A DNA stretch of 16,643 nucleotides from the NCBI GenBank assembly GCA_019412865.1, contig DXOJ01000254.1:1-16643 (forward strand), given 5' to 3'. The DNA is from Bacteroides sp. (lineage in GTDB: Bacteria > Bacteroidota > Bacteroidia > Bacteroidales > Bacteroidaceae). Shown here one piece after another: positions 1-8,652 of this stretch; the first letter of the stretch is position 1; each line of letters opens with the position of its first letter. A program made the translations under genes and the position numbers. The notes below the pieces were generated by a model that was given only the letters and a program-made list of their open reading frames with translations, searched no databases and was not told the origin of the DNA.

Positions 1-31
1 CACTAGTATTATAAACATATTCAAACTAGTG
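1..31. repeat. Short inverted repeat upstream of the SusC-like gene
   Basis: CACTAGT at 1-7 is repeated in inverse as ACTAGTG at 25-31, leaving 17 AT-rich bases between. It ends 17 bases before the preferred ATG at 49, so it could be an operator or a 5' UTR hairpin. The window edge cuts it, so the arms may be longer than seen. A 7-bp match this AT-rich could also be chance. Confidence 0.35.
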
Positions 32-48
32 TTATTAAATTGAAACGT

Positions 49-3000
49 ATGAGAAAAAATTGGAAGCTACTCATTGTGTGTTTTCTATGCGTATTATGCT
101 TTTTACCTTATCAGGTAAATGCCCAAGCACAACCACAAAAGAAAATCACGATTGAATTTAGCAACAAACGATTACCGTCCGTACTAAAACGTTTGGAAAA
201 GATCTCCGGATACAAAATCCTTTTTACGTACGATGATGTCAAAAAGTACACAGTCTCGGGCTCCGCGAAGGATAAAAGCATCGAGCAGGTTCTTGATATT
301 ATCTTAACCAGCAAACCGTTGGAATATCACATCGAGGACCAATTTGTCACCATCAGCCTCAAAGGGCCTTCCAAACAAGCAAAAGTATTCAATGTAAAAG
401 GCGTAGTCATTTCTGGTGATGATAACCAACCGCTCATCGGTGCAACAGTTCTCATCAAAGGAAGCAAATCCGGCGTATTGACAGATATAGACGGAAAGTT
501 TTCGATAGAGAATGTATCGAACAAATCTGTTTTGCAATTTTCCTATATAGGAATGAAAGCGCAAGACCTTACTCCTTCTCCTACGATGAGCGTTACATTG
601 ATGCCTGATGTACAAACACTATCGGAGGTCGTGGTGACAGGTATGCAAAAGATGGACAAGCGCCTGTTTACGGGAGCGACTAACCAATTAACAGCGGACA
701 ATGTAAAACTCGACGGTTTGCCCGACATCAGCCGCGGCCTCGAAGGACGTGCGGCAGGCGTATCTGTACAGAATGTTTCAGGAACATTCGGTACGGCACC
801 GAAGATTCGTGTACGTGGAGCCACTTCTATTTACGGAAGTTCAAAACCGCTATGGGTTGTCGACGGCGTTATTATGGAAGATGCTATTGACGTGGGACCG
901 GACGACCTGTCTTCCGGTGATGCAGAAACATTAATCAGCTCTGCTATTGCCGGATTGAATTCTGATGATATCGAAAGCTTCCAAATCCTAAAAGACGGTT
1001 CGGCAACTTCCATTTACGGCGCACGCGCGATGGCAGGAGTTATTGTGGTTACTACCAAAAAAGGAAAGGCGGGAGTTAGTAAGATTAGTTATACAGGAGA
1101 GTTTACCACCCGTATGATTCCCAGCTACAATGAATTCAATATCATGAATTCACAAGAACAAATGGGTATCTATAAAGAGATGGAACAGAAAGGTTGGCTA
1201 AACAGCGGTGACCTCTTCCGTGCTAAAAATAGCGGTGTATATGGCCGTATGTATAAACTGATAGACGAATTCAATGAAAGTAGTGGACAGTTCGGACTGT
1301 CCAACACTCTTACGTCACGAAACTCCTACTTACGCGAAGCCGAGATGCGTAACACGAACTGGTTTGACGAACTATTTTCAAACAATATTTCACAAAATCA
1401 TTCTGTCAGCATAACATCCGGTTCGGAGAAGTCTTCGTTCTATGCTTCATTGAGTGCCATGCTCGACCCGGGGTGGTATAAACAAAGCGAAATCAAACGC
1501 TATACTGCGAATATAAACACCAGTTATAACATATATAAGAATTTATCCATCAACCTGATTTCCAACGCTTCCTATCGAAAACAGCAGGCACCCGGAACGA
1601 TGAATTCATCATTAGACGTTGCCTCAGGAGAAGTGACTCGTGACTTTGACATCAACCCGTATTCATACGCATTAAATACCTCACGCACGCTAGACCCTGC
1701 TGCTGATTATGTAGCTAACTATGCGCCGTTCAATATCCTGCGGGAATTAAACAATAACTATATCGAACTTAATGTAGTGGATGTAAAATTTCAAGGAGAG
1801 TTAAAATGGAAAGTTCTCCCCGAACTAGAAGTCAGCGCTTTGGGAGCCGTCCGCTACCAAACTTCTTCACAGGAACATAATATACTGGATGATTCCAATC
1901 AGGCCATAGCCTACCGTAGCGGACTGGATGATGCCACTATCCGTAAAGAAAATGACTGGCTCTACATAAATCCTGATAACCCCTATGCATTGCCAATCTC
2001 CGTACTTCCCGAAGGTGGTATCTACCAACGCCAAGACCGTAAAATGCTGGGGCTCGACTTCCGCTCCACTCTTTCGTGGAATCATTTGTTTGCGGACAAA
2101 CATATTACCAATTTCTTTGCCGGAATGGAAATCAACGACCTGCAGAGAACCTACTCTTCTTTTCAGGGTTGGGGAATGCAATATTCTATGGGAGAAATTC
2201 CATCATATGTATATCAGTTCTTTAAGCAAGGAGTAGAAACCGGAAATAAGTACTACTCATTGAGCCATTCTCAAACCCGGAGTGTAGCAGGATTTGCGAA
2301 TGCGACTTATTCATACGACGGACGTTATACCATCAACGGGACTTTCCGGTACGAAGGGACCAACCGTATGGGACGTAGCCGTTCTTCCCGCTGGTTGCCA
2401 ACCTGGAATGTATCCGGTGCCTGGAATGTACACGAAGAAAAGTTCTTCAAATCTTTAGAGCCAACCATGTCCAACCTGACTCTGAAAGCATCATATTCGT
2501 TGACGGCAGACCGCGGACCGGCGGACGTCACCAATTCACAAGCTATTATCCGCAGCTATTCACCGTATCGTCCTTTTACCGACATTCAAGAAACAGGATT
2601 ATATATTGAAGACGCTGAAAACAGCGAATTGACTTACGAAAAGAAACACGAACTAAACTTGGGGATTGACATTGGATTTATTAATAACCGGATCAATTTC
2701 TCTGCCGACTGGTACACTCGTAATAACTACGACCTGATTGGTCTTATTCCAACCCAGGGAGTAGGAGGAAACATCTATAAATTCGCCAATGTAGCCACCA
2801 TGAAATCTTACGGAACAGAGTTTACCCTCTCAACCAAAAACATCAAGACAAAAGATTTCTCATGGAGTTCTGACTTCATTTTTGCACATGCAAAAAATGA
2901 AGTAACCGATTTAAAAGGACGTACACGCATGATGGAACTCGTTTCCGGAAGCGGATTTGCACGTGAGGGTTATCCTGTACGCGCACTCTTTTCTATCCCT

Positions 3001-3639
3001 TTCGCTGGATTGGATGAGAACGGAATACCACAATTTAACATCAACGGAACTGTAACCTCAACAGATATAAATTTTCAAGAGCGTGAAAAATTGGATTACC
3101 TAAAATATGAAGGTCCCACAGACCCGACTGTTACAGGTAGTTTTGGCAACATCTTTACATACAAAGGTTTTAAATTAAATATATTCATGACCTATTCATT
3201 TGGTAATGTAGTTCGTTTAAATCCTTATTTCAATTATAAGTACAGTGATTTAAGCGCCATGCCGCGTGAATTCAAAAATCGCTGGACACTTTCCGGAGAT
3301 GAGGTCAAGACAAATGTTCCTGCTATACTAAGCAGCCCGCAATATGAAGCCAACCGAACCTTGTATCGAGCCTACAATGCATACAATTATTCTACAGAAC
3401 GTATCGCAAAGGGAGACTTCATACGCATGAAAGAGATATCAGTAGCCTATGATTTCCCGCAAAAATGGATTGCTCCGGCTAAGATATCCAATTTATCCTT
3501 GAAGTTGCAAGCCACTAATCTATTCTTAATCTATGCTGACAAGAAATTAAATGGTCAAGACCCAGAATTCTTCAATACAGGTGGAGTAGCTTCACCCGTA
3601 CCCCGTCAGTTTACATTAACACTAAGACTCGGTCTATAA
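49..3639 (+). CDS. SusC/RagA-like TonB-dependent outer-membrane transporter with STN domain
   Basis: This is the outer-membrane channel of a SusCD pair, importing a ligand captured by its SusD partner with energy from TonB. I take ATG at 49 (1196 aa) over an in-frame TTG at 40, because it gives a clean signal peptide starting MRKNWKLL and ending near VNA (residues 23-25). In order follow an STN domain (about 33-105), a carboxypeptidase-regulatory-like beta-sandwich (about 115-188), the SusC signature LSEVVVTGM (about 191-199), the plug (SIYGSSKPLWVVDGV and ILKDGSATSIYGARA are typical), and a long beta-barrel to the C-terminus. About 1,000-1,200 aa is usual for SusC proteins. In the family an STN domain usually means signalling to a FecR-like anti-sigma factor and an ECF sigma factor. 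Neither is in view, but upstream sequence is cut off. SusD starts 19 bases after the stop. The substrate cannot be read from the sequence. Confidence 0.96.
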   Translation: MRKNWKLLIVCFLCVLCFLPYQVNAQAQPQKKITIEFSNKRLPSVLKRLEKISGYKILFTYDDVKKYTVSGSAKDKSIEQVLDIILTSKPLEYHIEDQFVTISLKGPSKQAKVFNVKGVVISGDDNQPLIGATVLIKGSKSGVLTDIDGKFSIENVSNKSVLQFSYIGMKAQDLTPSPTMSVTLMPDVQTLSEVVVTGMQKMDKRLFTGATNQLTADNVKLDGLPDISRGLEGRAAGVSVQNVSGTFGTAPKIRVRGATSIYGSSKPLWVVDGVIMEDAIDVGPDDLSSGDAETLISSAIAGLNSDDIESFQILKDGSATSIYGARAMAGVIVVTTKKGKAGVSKISYTGEFTTRMIPSYNEFNIMNSQEQMGIYKEMEQKGWLNSGDLFRAKNSGVYGRMYKLIDEFNESSGQFGLSNTLTSRNSYLREAEMRNTNWFDELFSNNISQNHSVSITSGSEKSSFYASLSAMLDPGWYKQSEIKRYTANINTSYNIYKNLSINLISNASYRKQQAPGTMNSSLDVASGEVTRDFDINPYSYALNTSRTLDPAADYVANYAPFNILRELNNNYIELNVVDVKFQGELKWKVLPELEVSALGAVRYQTSSQEHNILDDSNQAIAYRSGLDDATIRKENDWLYINPDNPYALPISVLPEGGIYQRQDRKMLGLDFRSTLSWNHLFADKHITNFFAGMEINDLQRTYSSFQGWGMQYSMGEIPSYVYQFFKQGVETGNKYYSLSHSQTRSVAGFANATYSYDGRYTINGTFRYEGTNRMGRSRSSRWLPTWNVSGAWNVHEEKFFKSLEPTMSNLTLKASYSLTADRGPADVTNSQAIIRSYSPYRPFTDIQETGLYIEDAENSELTYEKKHELNLGIDIGFINNRINFSADWYTRNNYDLIGLIPTQGVGGNIYKFANVATMKSYGTEFTLSTKNIKTKDFSWSSDFIFAHAKNEVTDLKGRTRMMELVSGSGFAREGYPVRALFSIPFAGLDENGIPQFNINGTVTSTDINFQEREKLDYLKYEGPTDPTVTGSFGNIFTYKGFKLNIFMTYSFGNVVRLNPYFNYKYSDLSAMPREFKNRWTLSGDEVKTNVPAILSSPQYEANRTLYRAYNAYNYSTERIAKGDFIRMKEISVAYDFPQKWIAPAKISNLSLKLQATNLFLIYADKKLNGQDPEFFNTGGVASPVPRQFTLTLRLGL

Positions 3640-3658
3640 TTATTATATACAGATAAAA

Positions 3659-5221
3659 ATGATCAATATGAAACATAAGAATATATTTTATACCTTGCTA
3701 CTAATGACCGGAATAGCCATGAGTTCCTGCAACGACTTCCTCGACAAACTCCCGGATAACCGTACGGAACTGGATACGGAGCAGAAGATTGCAAAGTTAC
3801 TTGTCTCGGCTTATCCCCAAGGAACAGCCAATGCCCTATTCGAACTTTATAGCGACAATACAGATGATAATGGAACCAGAGCCCCCTATTATAAAATTGC
3901 GGAAGAAGATTGTTATAACTGGAAAGATACCCAAGAAGAGTATCAGGATACCCCAAACTATTTGTGGGAAACATATTATGCAGCTATCGCCGCCTCCAAT
4001 ATGGTTTTAGATGCCATTCAACAACGGGGAAACCCGGCATCATTAGCCCCACAACAAGGAGAAGCATTAATATGCCGTGCTTACAGCCATTTTATGCTGG
4101 CCAATATTTTCTGCAACGCTTACAATTCCCATGCCGGTCAGGAACTGGGAATCCCTTATATGGAGGAGGTGGAAACAACCGTACTCCCGCAATACAAGCG
4201 CGGCACTTTAGAAGAAGTATATCAAAAGATAGAACGTGACCTGTTAGCCAGCTTGCCATTAATCTCTGACGACAGCTATTCTGTTCCCAAATATCACTTT
4301 ACAAAAAAAGCCGCTTATGCTTTTGCTGCACGCTTTTATCTTTACTACATGCAGCCAGACTTCTCGAACTGTGACAAAGTAATAGACTATGCCACCCGTG
4401 TGTTGGGAAGCGACGCAAGTAACCAGTTAAGAGATTGGGAGTCATGGGGAAAACTGACAGCTAATGATAATGTACAACCTGATGCCTACATCGCATCAAC
4501 CAATAAGGCGAACTTACTTATCAGTAGCACCGTATCTAATTGGGGAATCCTTATCAGCAACTACATGACCGGAAAACGTTATATGCACAACAAACTAATA
4601 GCCAGTAACGAAACCGCACAATCATCCGGGCTGTGGGGAAATGCCAATAACTTATATGTGAAACCATTCACCACCAGTGGATATGAATGTAGCTTCATAC
4701 GTAAAAGTGGCATGTACGAGGGAAGTGACTATTACTACTATATGCCGATAATCTTCAGCACAGACGAGATATTGCTCTATCGCGCCGAAGCGTATGCTTT
4801 AAAGAAAAACTATACACAGGCAGCCTTCGACATCACAACCTGGCAAAAGGCATATACGAATAACAAAGCCACATTAACACCGGAAAAGATTAACGCATAT
4901 TATGAAGAAATGCCGTATTACAACCCGCTAAAGTCACTGACACCCAAAAAGGAACTGCATCCGGACTTCACAATCGAAAAGGGCATGCAAGAAAATATAA
5001 TTCAATGTATCCTTCATATACGCCGTATGGCTACTTTGCATGAGGGAATTCGCTGGCCCGACATCAAACGTTACGGCATCGTCATCTATCGCCGATTAGT
5101 CAGTGACGGTTATATGACAATAACAGACGAAATGCCTGCAAACGATCTGCGCCGCGCTATACAGATTCCTAGAAGCGTCATCCTGGCCGGTATGCAACCT
5201 AACCCAAGAAACAATGAATAA
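3659..5221 (+). CDS. SusD/RagB-like nutrient-binding outer-membrane lipoprotein
   Basis: This is the surface lipoprotein that forms the lid over the SusC barrel and binds substrate. The N-terminus is a lipoprotein signal (hydrophobic YTLLLMTGIAM, then SSC with Cys at residue 24), followed by NDFLDKLPDNRTEL, the usual SusD opening in which a flexible linker precedes a helical TPR-like core. The family C-terminal signature is present as HIRRMATLHEGIRWPDIKRYG, which corresponds to the common ERR-LAFEG-RW-DLKR pattern. At 520 aa it has normal length and is intact. A second in-frame ATG at 3668 gives an equally good signal peptide, so the exact start is open. It follows the SusC gene by 19 bases and precedes the metallohydrolase by 16, consistent with one transcript. 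Ligand specificity is not predictable here. Confidence 0.95.
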   Translation: MINMKHKNIFYTLLLMTGIAMSSCNDFLDKLPDNRTELDTEQKIAKLLVSAYPQGTANALFELYSDNTDDNGTRAPYYKIAEEDCYNWKDTQEEYQDTPNYLWETYYAAIAASNMVLDAIQQRGNPASLAPQQGEALICRAYSHFMLANIFCNAYNSHAGQELGIPYMEEVETTVLPQYKRGTLEEVYQKIERDLLASLPLISDDSYSVPKYHFTKKAAYAFAARFYLYYMQPDFSNCDKVIDYATRVLGSDASNQLRDWESWGKLTANDNVQPDAYIASTNKANLLISSTVSNWGILISNYMTGKRYMHNKLIASNETAQSSGLWGNANNLYVKPFTTSGYECSFIRKSGMYEGSDYYYYMPIIFSTDEILLYRAEAYALKKNYTQAAFDITTWQKAYTNNKATLTPEKINAYYEEMPYYNPLKSLTPKKELHPDFTIEKGMQENIIQCILHIRRMATLHEGIRWPDIKRYGIVIYRRLVSDGYMTITDEMPANDLRRAIQIPRSVILAGMQPNPRNNE

Positions 5222-5237
5222 AGGAAAGGAGAAAGAT

Positions 5238-6137
5238 ATGAGAAAATATTATATATACGCATTGATAAGTATATCGACCTTCGGCATCGTAGCTTGCAAC
5301 AACGATGATGAAATTGACCGTGACCATAGCATATTTACTACCGAACCGGTAGAATATAATAAATTCGATCAGTGGCTCCTTAAAAACTATACATATCCAT
5401 ATAATATCGACTTTAAGTATCGGATGCAAGATATTGAAAGCGATCAGAAGTATAAACTGGTTCCTGCTGATTATGATAAAGCGATTATGCTTTCCAAAAT
5501 TATAAAACACGTGTGGATGGAAGCCTATACCGAACTCGCAGGTCCTAACTTCGTACGTTCATATGTACCTAAGACATTTCACCTGATAGGTTCGCCGGCT
5601 TATGACAGTAGCGGTACTATGGTACTCGGCACAGCCGAAGGAGGAAAGAAAATCACCCTCTACAATGTCAATGACCTTGATGTAAACGAGATTGACATTG
5701 AACTACTCAACAAATACTATTTCGAAACCATGCATCACGAGTTCGCACATATCCTGCATCAGAAACGAAACTATGACCCCTCATTTGAGAGAATCTGTGA
5801 GGGAAAATACATAGGGACAGACTGGTATCAAGAAGCAGACCGGGATGGTGGCAATACCAATGCATGGAAGCAAGGGTTTGTTACGGCCTACGCAATGAGT
5901 GAAGCCCGCGAAGATTTTGTTGAAAACATTGCCATGTACGTTACACACAATGAAACATACTGGAGTAACATGCTGGACAAAGCCGGAGAAACCGGCGCGA
6001 GCATCATCAATGAAAAGTTTGCTATCGTCTATAATTACATGTTTGAAACCTGGGGGATTGATCTTAACGACCTACGTGCCATTGTATTGCGCCGCCAACT
6101 AGAGATTCCCGAACTAGAATTAAACACTATTGAATAA
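5238..6137 (+). CDS. Substrate-import-associated zinc metallohydrolase lipoprotein (Peptidase_Mx1-like)
   Basis: This is a predicted surface lipoprotein with a zinc-protease-type active site. With ATG at 5238 it has 299 aa and begins with a clear signal (MRKYYIYALISIS, lipobox VAC) followed by NNDDEID, an acidic stretch of the surface-export type. An in-frame ATG at 5214 overlaps the SusD stop and adds eight charged residues before the signal, so I do not prefer it. HEFAH at residues 167-171 is the zinc-binding HExxH motif in the context MHHEFAHILHQ. A second conserved-looking acidic stretch, EAREDFVE (222-229), may supply the third zinc ligand. The order SusC-SusD-this protein matches the Bacteroidetes family named substrate import-associated zinc metallohydrolase lipoprotein. 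Cleavage of a peptide or glycoprotein substrate at the surface is inferred and not shown. The next gene starts immediately after the stop codon, suggesting translational coupling. Confidence 0.88.
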   Translation: MRKYYIYALISISTFGIVACNNDDEIDRDHSIFTTEPVEYNKFDQWLLKNYTYPYNIDFKYRMQDIESDQKYKLVPADYDKAIMLSKIIKHVWMEAYTELAGPNFVRSYVPKTFHLIGSPAYDSSGTMVLGTAEGGKKITLYNVNDLDVNEIDIELLNKYYFETMHHEFAHILHQKRNYDPSFERICEGKYIGTDWYQEADRDGGNTNAWKQGFVTAYAMSEAREDFVENIAMYVTHNETYWSNMLDKAGETGASIINEKFAIVYNYMFETWGIDLNDLRAIVLRRQLEIPELELNTIE

Positions 6138-7511
6138 ATGTCTATGATTATGAAGAAAATATTATATTTCCTGTTAGCTTCCTTATGCATTAGCTTACAG
6201 TCATGTCTATATCAAGAAGACAGTTATTTTGATGATTCCTCTGCCAACCGGGCTACCGAAGATGTAGAACGTTGCAATGAATTATTAATGAACGCTCCCA
6301 ACGGTTGGAAGTTGGAATACTATGCCGGAAAGAACTATTCAATGGGAGGAATTACATTACTTTGCCAATTTGACGGGAAGAATGTAAAAATCATGTCCGA
6401 AATAGGTTCTCTCAATGCCAAACCCGGAGCCGAAGCCACCTCACTTTACAAAGTGGTATCCGAGCAAAGCACCTTATTGACATTCGACACCTTCAATGAA
6501 TTGATACACTGTTTCTCCGAACCTATTTTAAAACAGAACAGCAATTTCCAGGGTGATTATGAATTCGCAATAATGAGTGCTTCCGAAAATGAGATCATAC
6601 TGCAAGGCAAGAAATATCAGAATAAAATGGTTATGACCCCAATGCCGGCAGACACCGATTGGAGCACATATATCAACGACCTCAACAAAATTGCCGATGA
6701 GGCTTTTCTAAATACTTATATATTAAAAGCGGGTGGAGAGAAGGTAGGAGAAATGGAACGCTACTCACGTGTTTTCGGCATTTCCACCCAAGCAGAGTAT
6801 CAGGAAGCACCGTTTGTTTACACTCCGGAAGGGTTTCATTTCCGTCAACCGATAACGATCGGCGGAAAAGCATTACAGAATTTCAAATGGAATAAAACCA
6901 GAATGGCTTTTACCTGTACAGATGCAGGAGCCGAACATGTCAGTATCGAAGGAGTTTATCCCGAAGGGTACAAGAAATATGAAGATTATACCGGCTTTTA
7001 CTACTTTTACTACAAAACACTGGAAATAGACGCTGCAGGTAATTTTAATTTTGTAGATGCCATGCCTTTCATAGTACAGCTAAAACAACTGGTAGATCAG
7101 AAAAGCTATATAATGATAGGTTCTGACTTAGAAGCAGACATCATAGTTACTTATGATAAAGCGATGGGCAAACTAACTCTCAAGCCTCAAAAAACAGGTG
7201 ATATCACAGGAACCGGGCAATTCTACGGAACATATATCTTGGGAAACAACGAAGCTTATGCAATACCGGCGCATCTAGGAGCGGATTTCGGCTATATCGC
7301 ATCTTATGCAGGTTATGACTATGGTTTAGTTTCAGAAACATCGGACGACGGCATCTTGTCTTTTGTCGAATATGGCACACTTTTCAGTTCATTAGTGGGA
7401 GAACCAGCCACTTCCTTTGTCCTGACAGCTTACAACTCTGACAAATACTCCAGTAGCACATATCTCGGATATTTAAGTTGGATGGATTCCATTAAACTAA
7501 TGCCTTATTGA
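6138..7511 (+). CDS. DUF4302-type surface lipoprotein
   Basis: This is a 457-aa lipoprotein with a signal ending in the lipobox LQSC (Cys at residue 23) and an acidic segment soon after (YQEDSYFDD). The early stretch FDDSSANRATEDVERCNELL followed by APNGWKLEYY is the pattern I know from DUF4302 proteins, which are found almost only in SusCD loci of Bacteroidetes. The rest is beta-rich with many aromatics, and no catalytic motif stands out. The start ATG lies directly after the metallohydrolase stop with no gap. ATGs at 6144 and 6150 also precede the same signal peptide, so the start may be a few codons later. The likely role is a surface accessory that binds substrate or helps assemble the SusCD complex. 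This is inferred from position, as the family has no established activity. Confidence 0.82.
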   Translation: MSMIMKKILYFLLASLCISLQSCLYQEDSYFDDSSANRATEDVERCNELLMNAPNGWKLEYYAGKNYSMGGITLLCQFDGKNVKIMSEIGSLNAKPGAEATSLYKVVSEQSTLLTFDTFNELIHCFSEPILKQNSNFQGDYEFAIMSASENEIILQGKKYQNKMVMTPMPADTDWSTYINDLNKIADEAFLNTYILKAGGEKVGEMERYSRVFGISTQAEYQEAPFVYTPEGFHFRQPITIGGKALQNFKWNKTRMAFTCTDAGAEHVSIEGVYPEGYKKYEDYTGFYYFYYKTLEIDAAGNFNFVDAMPFIVQLKQLVDQKSYIMIGSDLEADIIVTYDKAMGKLTLKPQKTGDITGTGQFYGTYILGNNEAYAIPAHLGADFGYIASYAGYDYGLVSETSDDGILSFVEYGTLFSSLVGEPATSFVLTAYNSDKYSSSTYLGYLSWMDSIKLMPY

Positions 7512-7543
7512 AATTAAGTTCAAGTAAACAGACAGATAATAAT

Positions 7544-8593
7544 ATGAAAAAAGTAATAAACATATTCCTATTCATCCTCTGCTTCACCGTTATCAGTTGC
7601 CATGACGATGATGCCGTCATTCCGGCATTGTCTATCATTAAGGCAGACACCAATCTAAAGGCAACAGGTGGAGAAGCAAGTGTACAAATACAAGCTATCG
7701 GGGAAGTCAAAGCTACGACAGACGTAGAATGGTGTAAAGTTACAGAAGTCACTACGGAAATCGTCAGACTTTCCGTTCTGGAAAATAAAGGTTATCCGGG
7801 TCGTTCGGCACAGATTATCATCACTAATGGCGAACATGCCAAGCAAGTTACTCTTATTCAGGAAGGCGCTATATTTATTTACGACAAATACGAACAAGTA
7901 CAAAGTACGGATAATAAAGCGGCAGTCTTACCGATTAAACTATCCAGTTCATTTCCTATACAAGTGGTAATACCCGAAAAAAATAAGAATTGGCTGTCAT
8001 TTACCCCTTCAGCAGACGGTGGCAACTTCATTGTCAGTGAAAATAACACAGGGAGAGCACGTGGCAGTGACGTGACAGTAACAGCAGGAGAGCGTACGTT
8101 AACCTATCAGATAATGCAATATGACGCCGAAAATTTTGTTGGCGATTGGAAAGGTGCATATGTAAATCAGGGAAAACAATACAGCTTACCCGAAGTTTCA
8201 ATTTCAGTTCCGGACGAGAATGGTGTATATACTATTTCCGGTCTTTACAAGAATAGCACCTATGATTATAAGATACAAGCCACCTATCAAAATAATATGT
8301 TTTATGTAACAGCCGGACAATTTGTGGGCAGCAATGTTTCAACCGGTTTACCATTAAGCGTATATTTCTGTATTGTCGACGACATGGGACTTCCTCTATT
8401 TACTGCAGACAACAGCATAGGATTAATTCCGGTACTTTTATCCGACGGTTCCTTTGTACTCGCATTTGCAGATAATGGCGGCGTGCCGGGTGGAGTAGCA
8501 ACCAAAATATCGTTTGCCGGTTTCCTCGGCGAACCTAGTCTCAATTCCTTCCAAGGTAATATAAGAATTTTAAGTAACTGTTTCTTTTTCTAA
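7544..8593 (+). CDS. Lipoprotein with two BACON-like domains and an unrecognised C-terminal domain
   Basis: I choose ATG at 7544 (349 aa) over an in-frame ATG at 7508 because it places a standard signal peptide at the N-terminus (MKKVINIFLF, lipobox ISC, Cys19), followed by HDDD, a surface-export-like acidic motif. Residues about 29-107 read as a BACON domain (LKATGGEASVQIQ, then VEWCKV, ending VTLIQEG). Residues about 110-193 look like a second, more divergent copy ending in TYQIMQYD. BACON domains are Ig-like and are thought to bind glycans, mucin or partner proteins in Bacteroidetes surface proteins. Residues 197-349, starting FVGDWKGAY, form a beta-rich domain I do not recognise. The protein ends in SNCFFF, an unusual hydrophobic tail, but the frame is otherwise clean. 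It lies 32 bases after the DUF4302-type gene. Confidence 0.8.
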   Translation: MKKVINIFLFILCFTVISCHDDDAVIPALSIIKADTNLKATGGEASVQIQAIGEVKATTDVEWCKVTEVTTEIVRLSVLENKGYPGRSAQIIITNGEHAKQVTLIQEGAIFIYDKYEQVQSTDNKAAVLPIKLSSSFPIQVVIPEKNKNWLSFTPSADGGNFIVSENNTGRARGSDVTVTAGERTLTYQIMQYDAENFVGDWKGAYVNQGKQYSLPEVSISVPDENGVYTISGLYKNSTYDYKIQATYQNNMFYVTAGQFVGSNVSTGLPLSVYFCIVDDMGLPLFTADNSIGLIPVLLSDGSFVLAFADNGGVPGGVATKISFAGFLGEPSLNSFQGNIRILSNCFFF

Positions 8594-8652
8594 TACCCCA
8601 AAAGAAACAATAGAAATAAACGACTAATATTAATCTTTTAATAATTTACATT

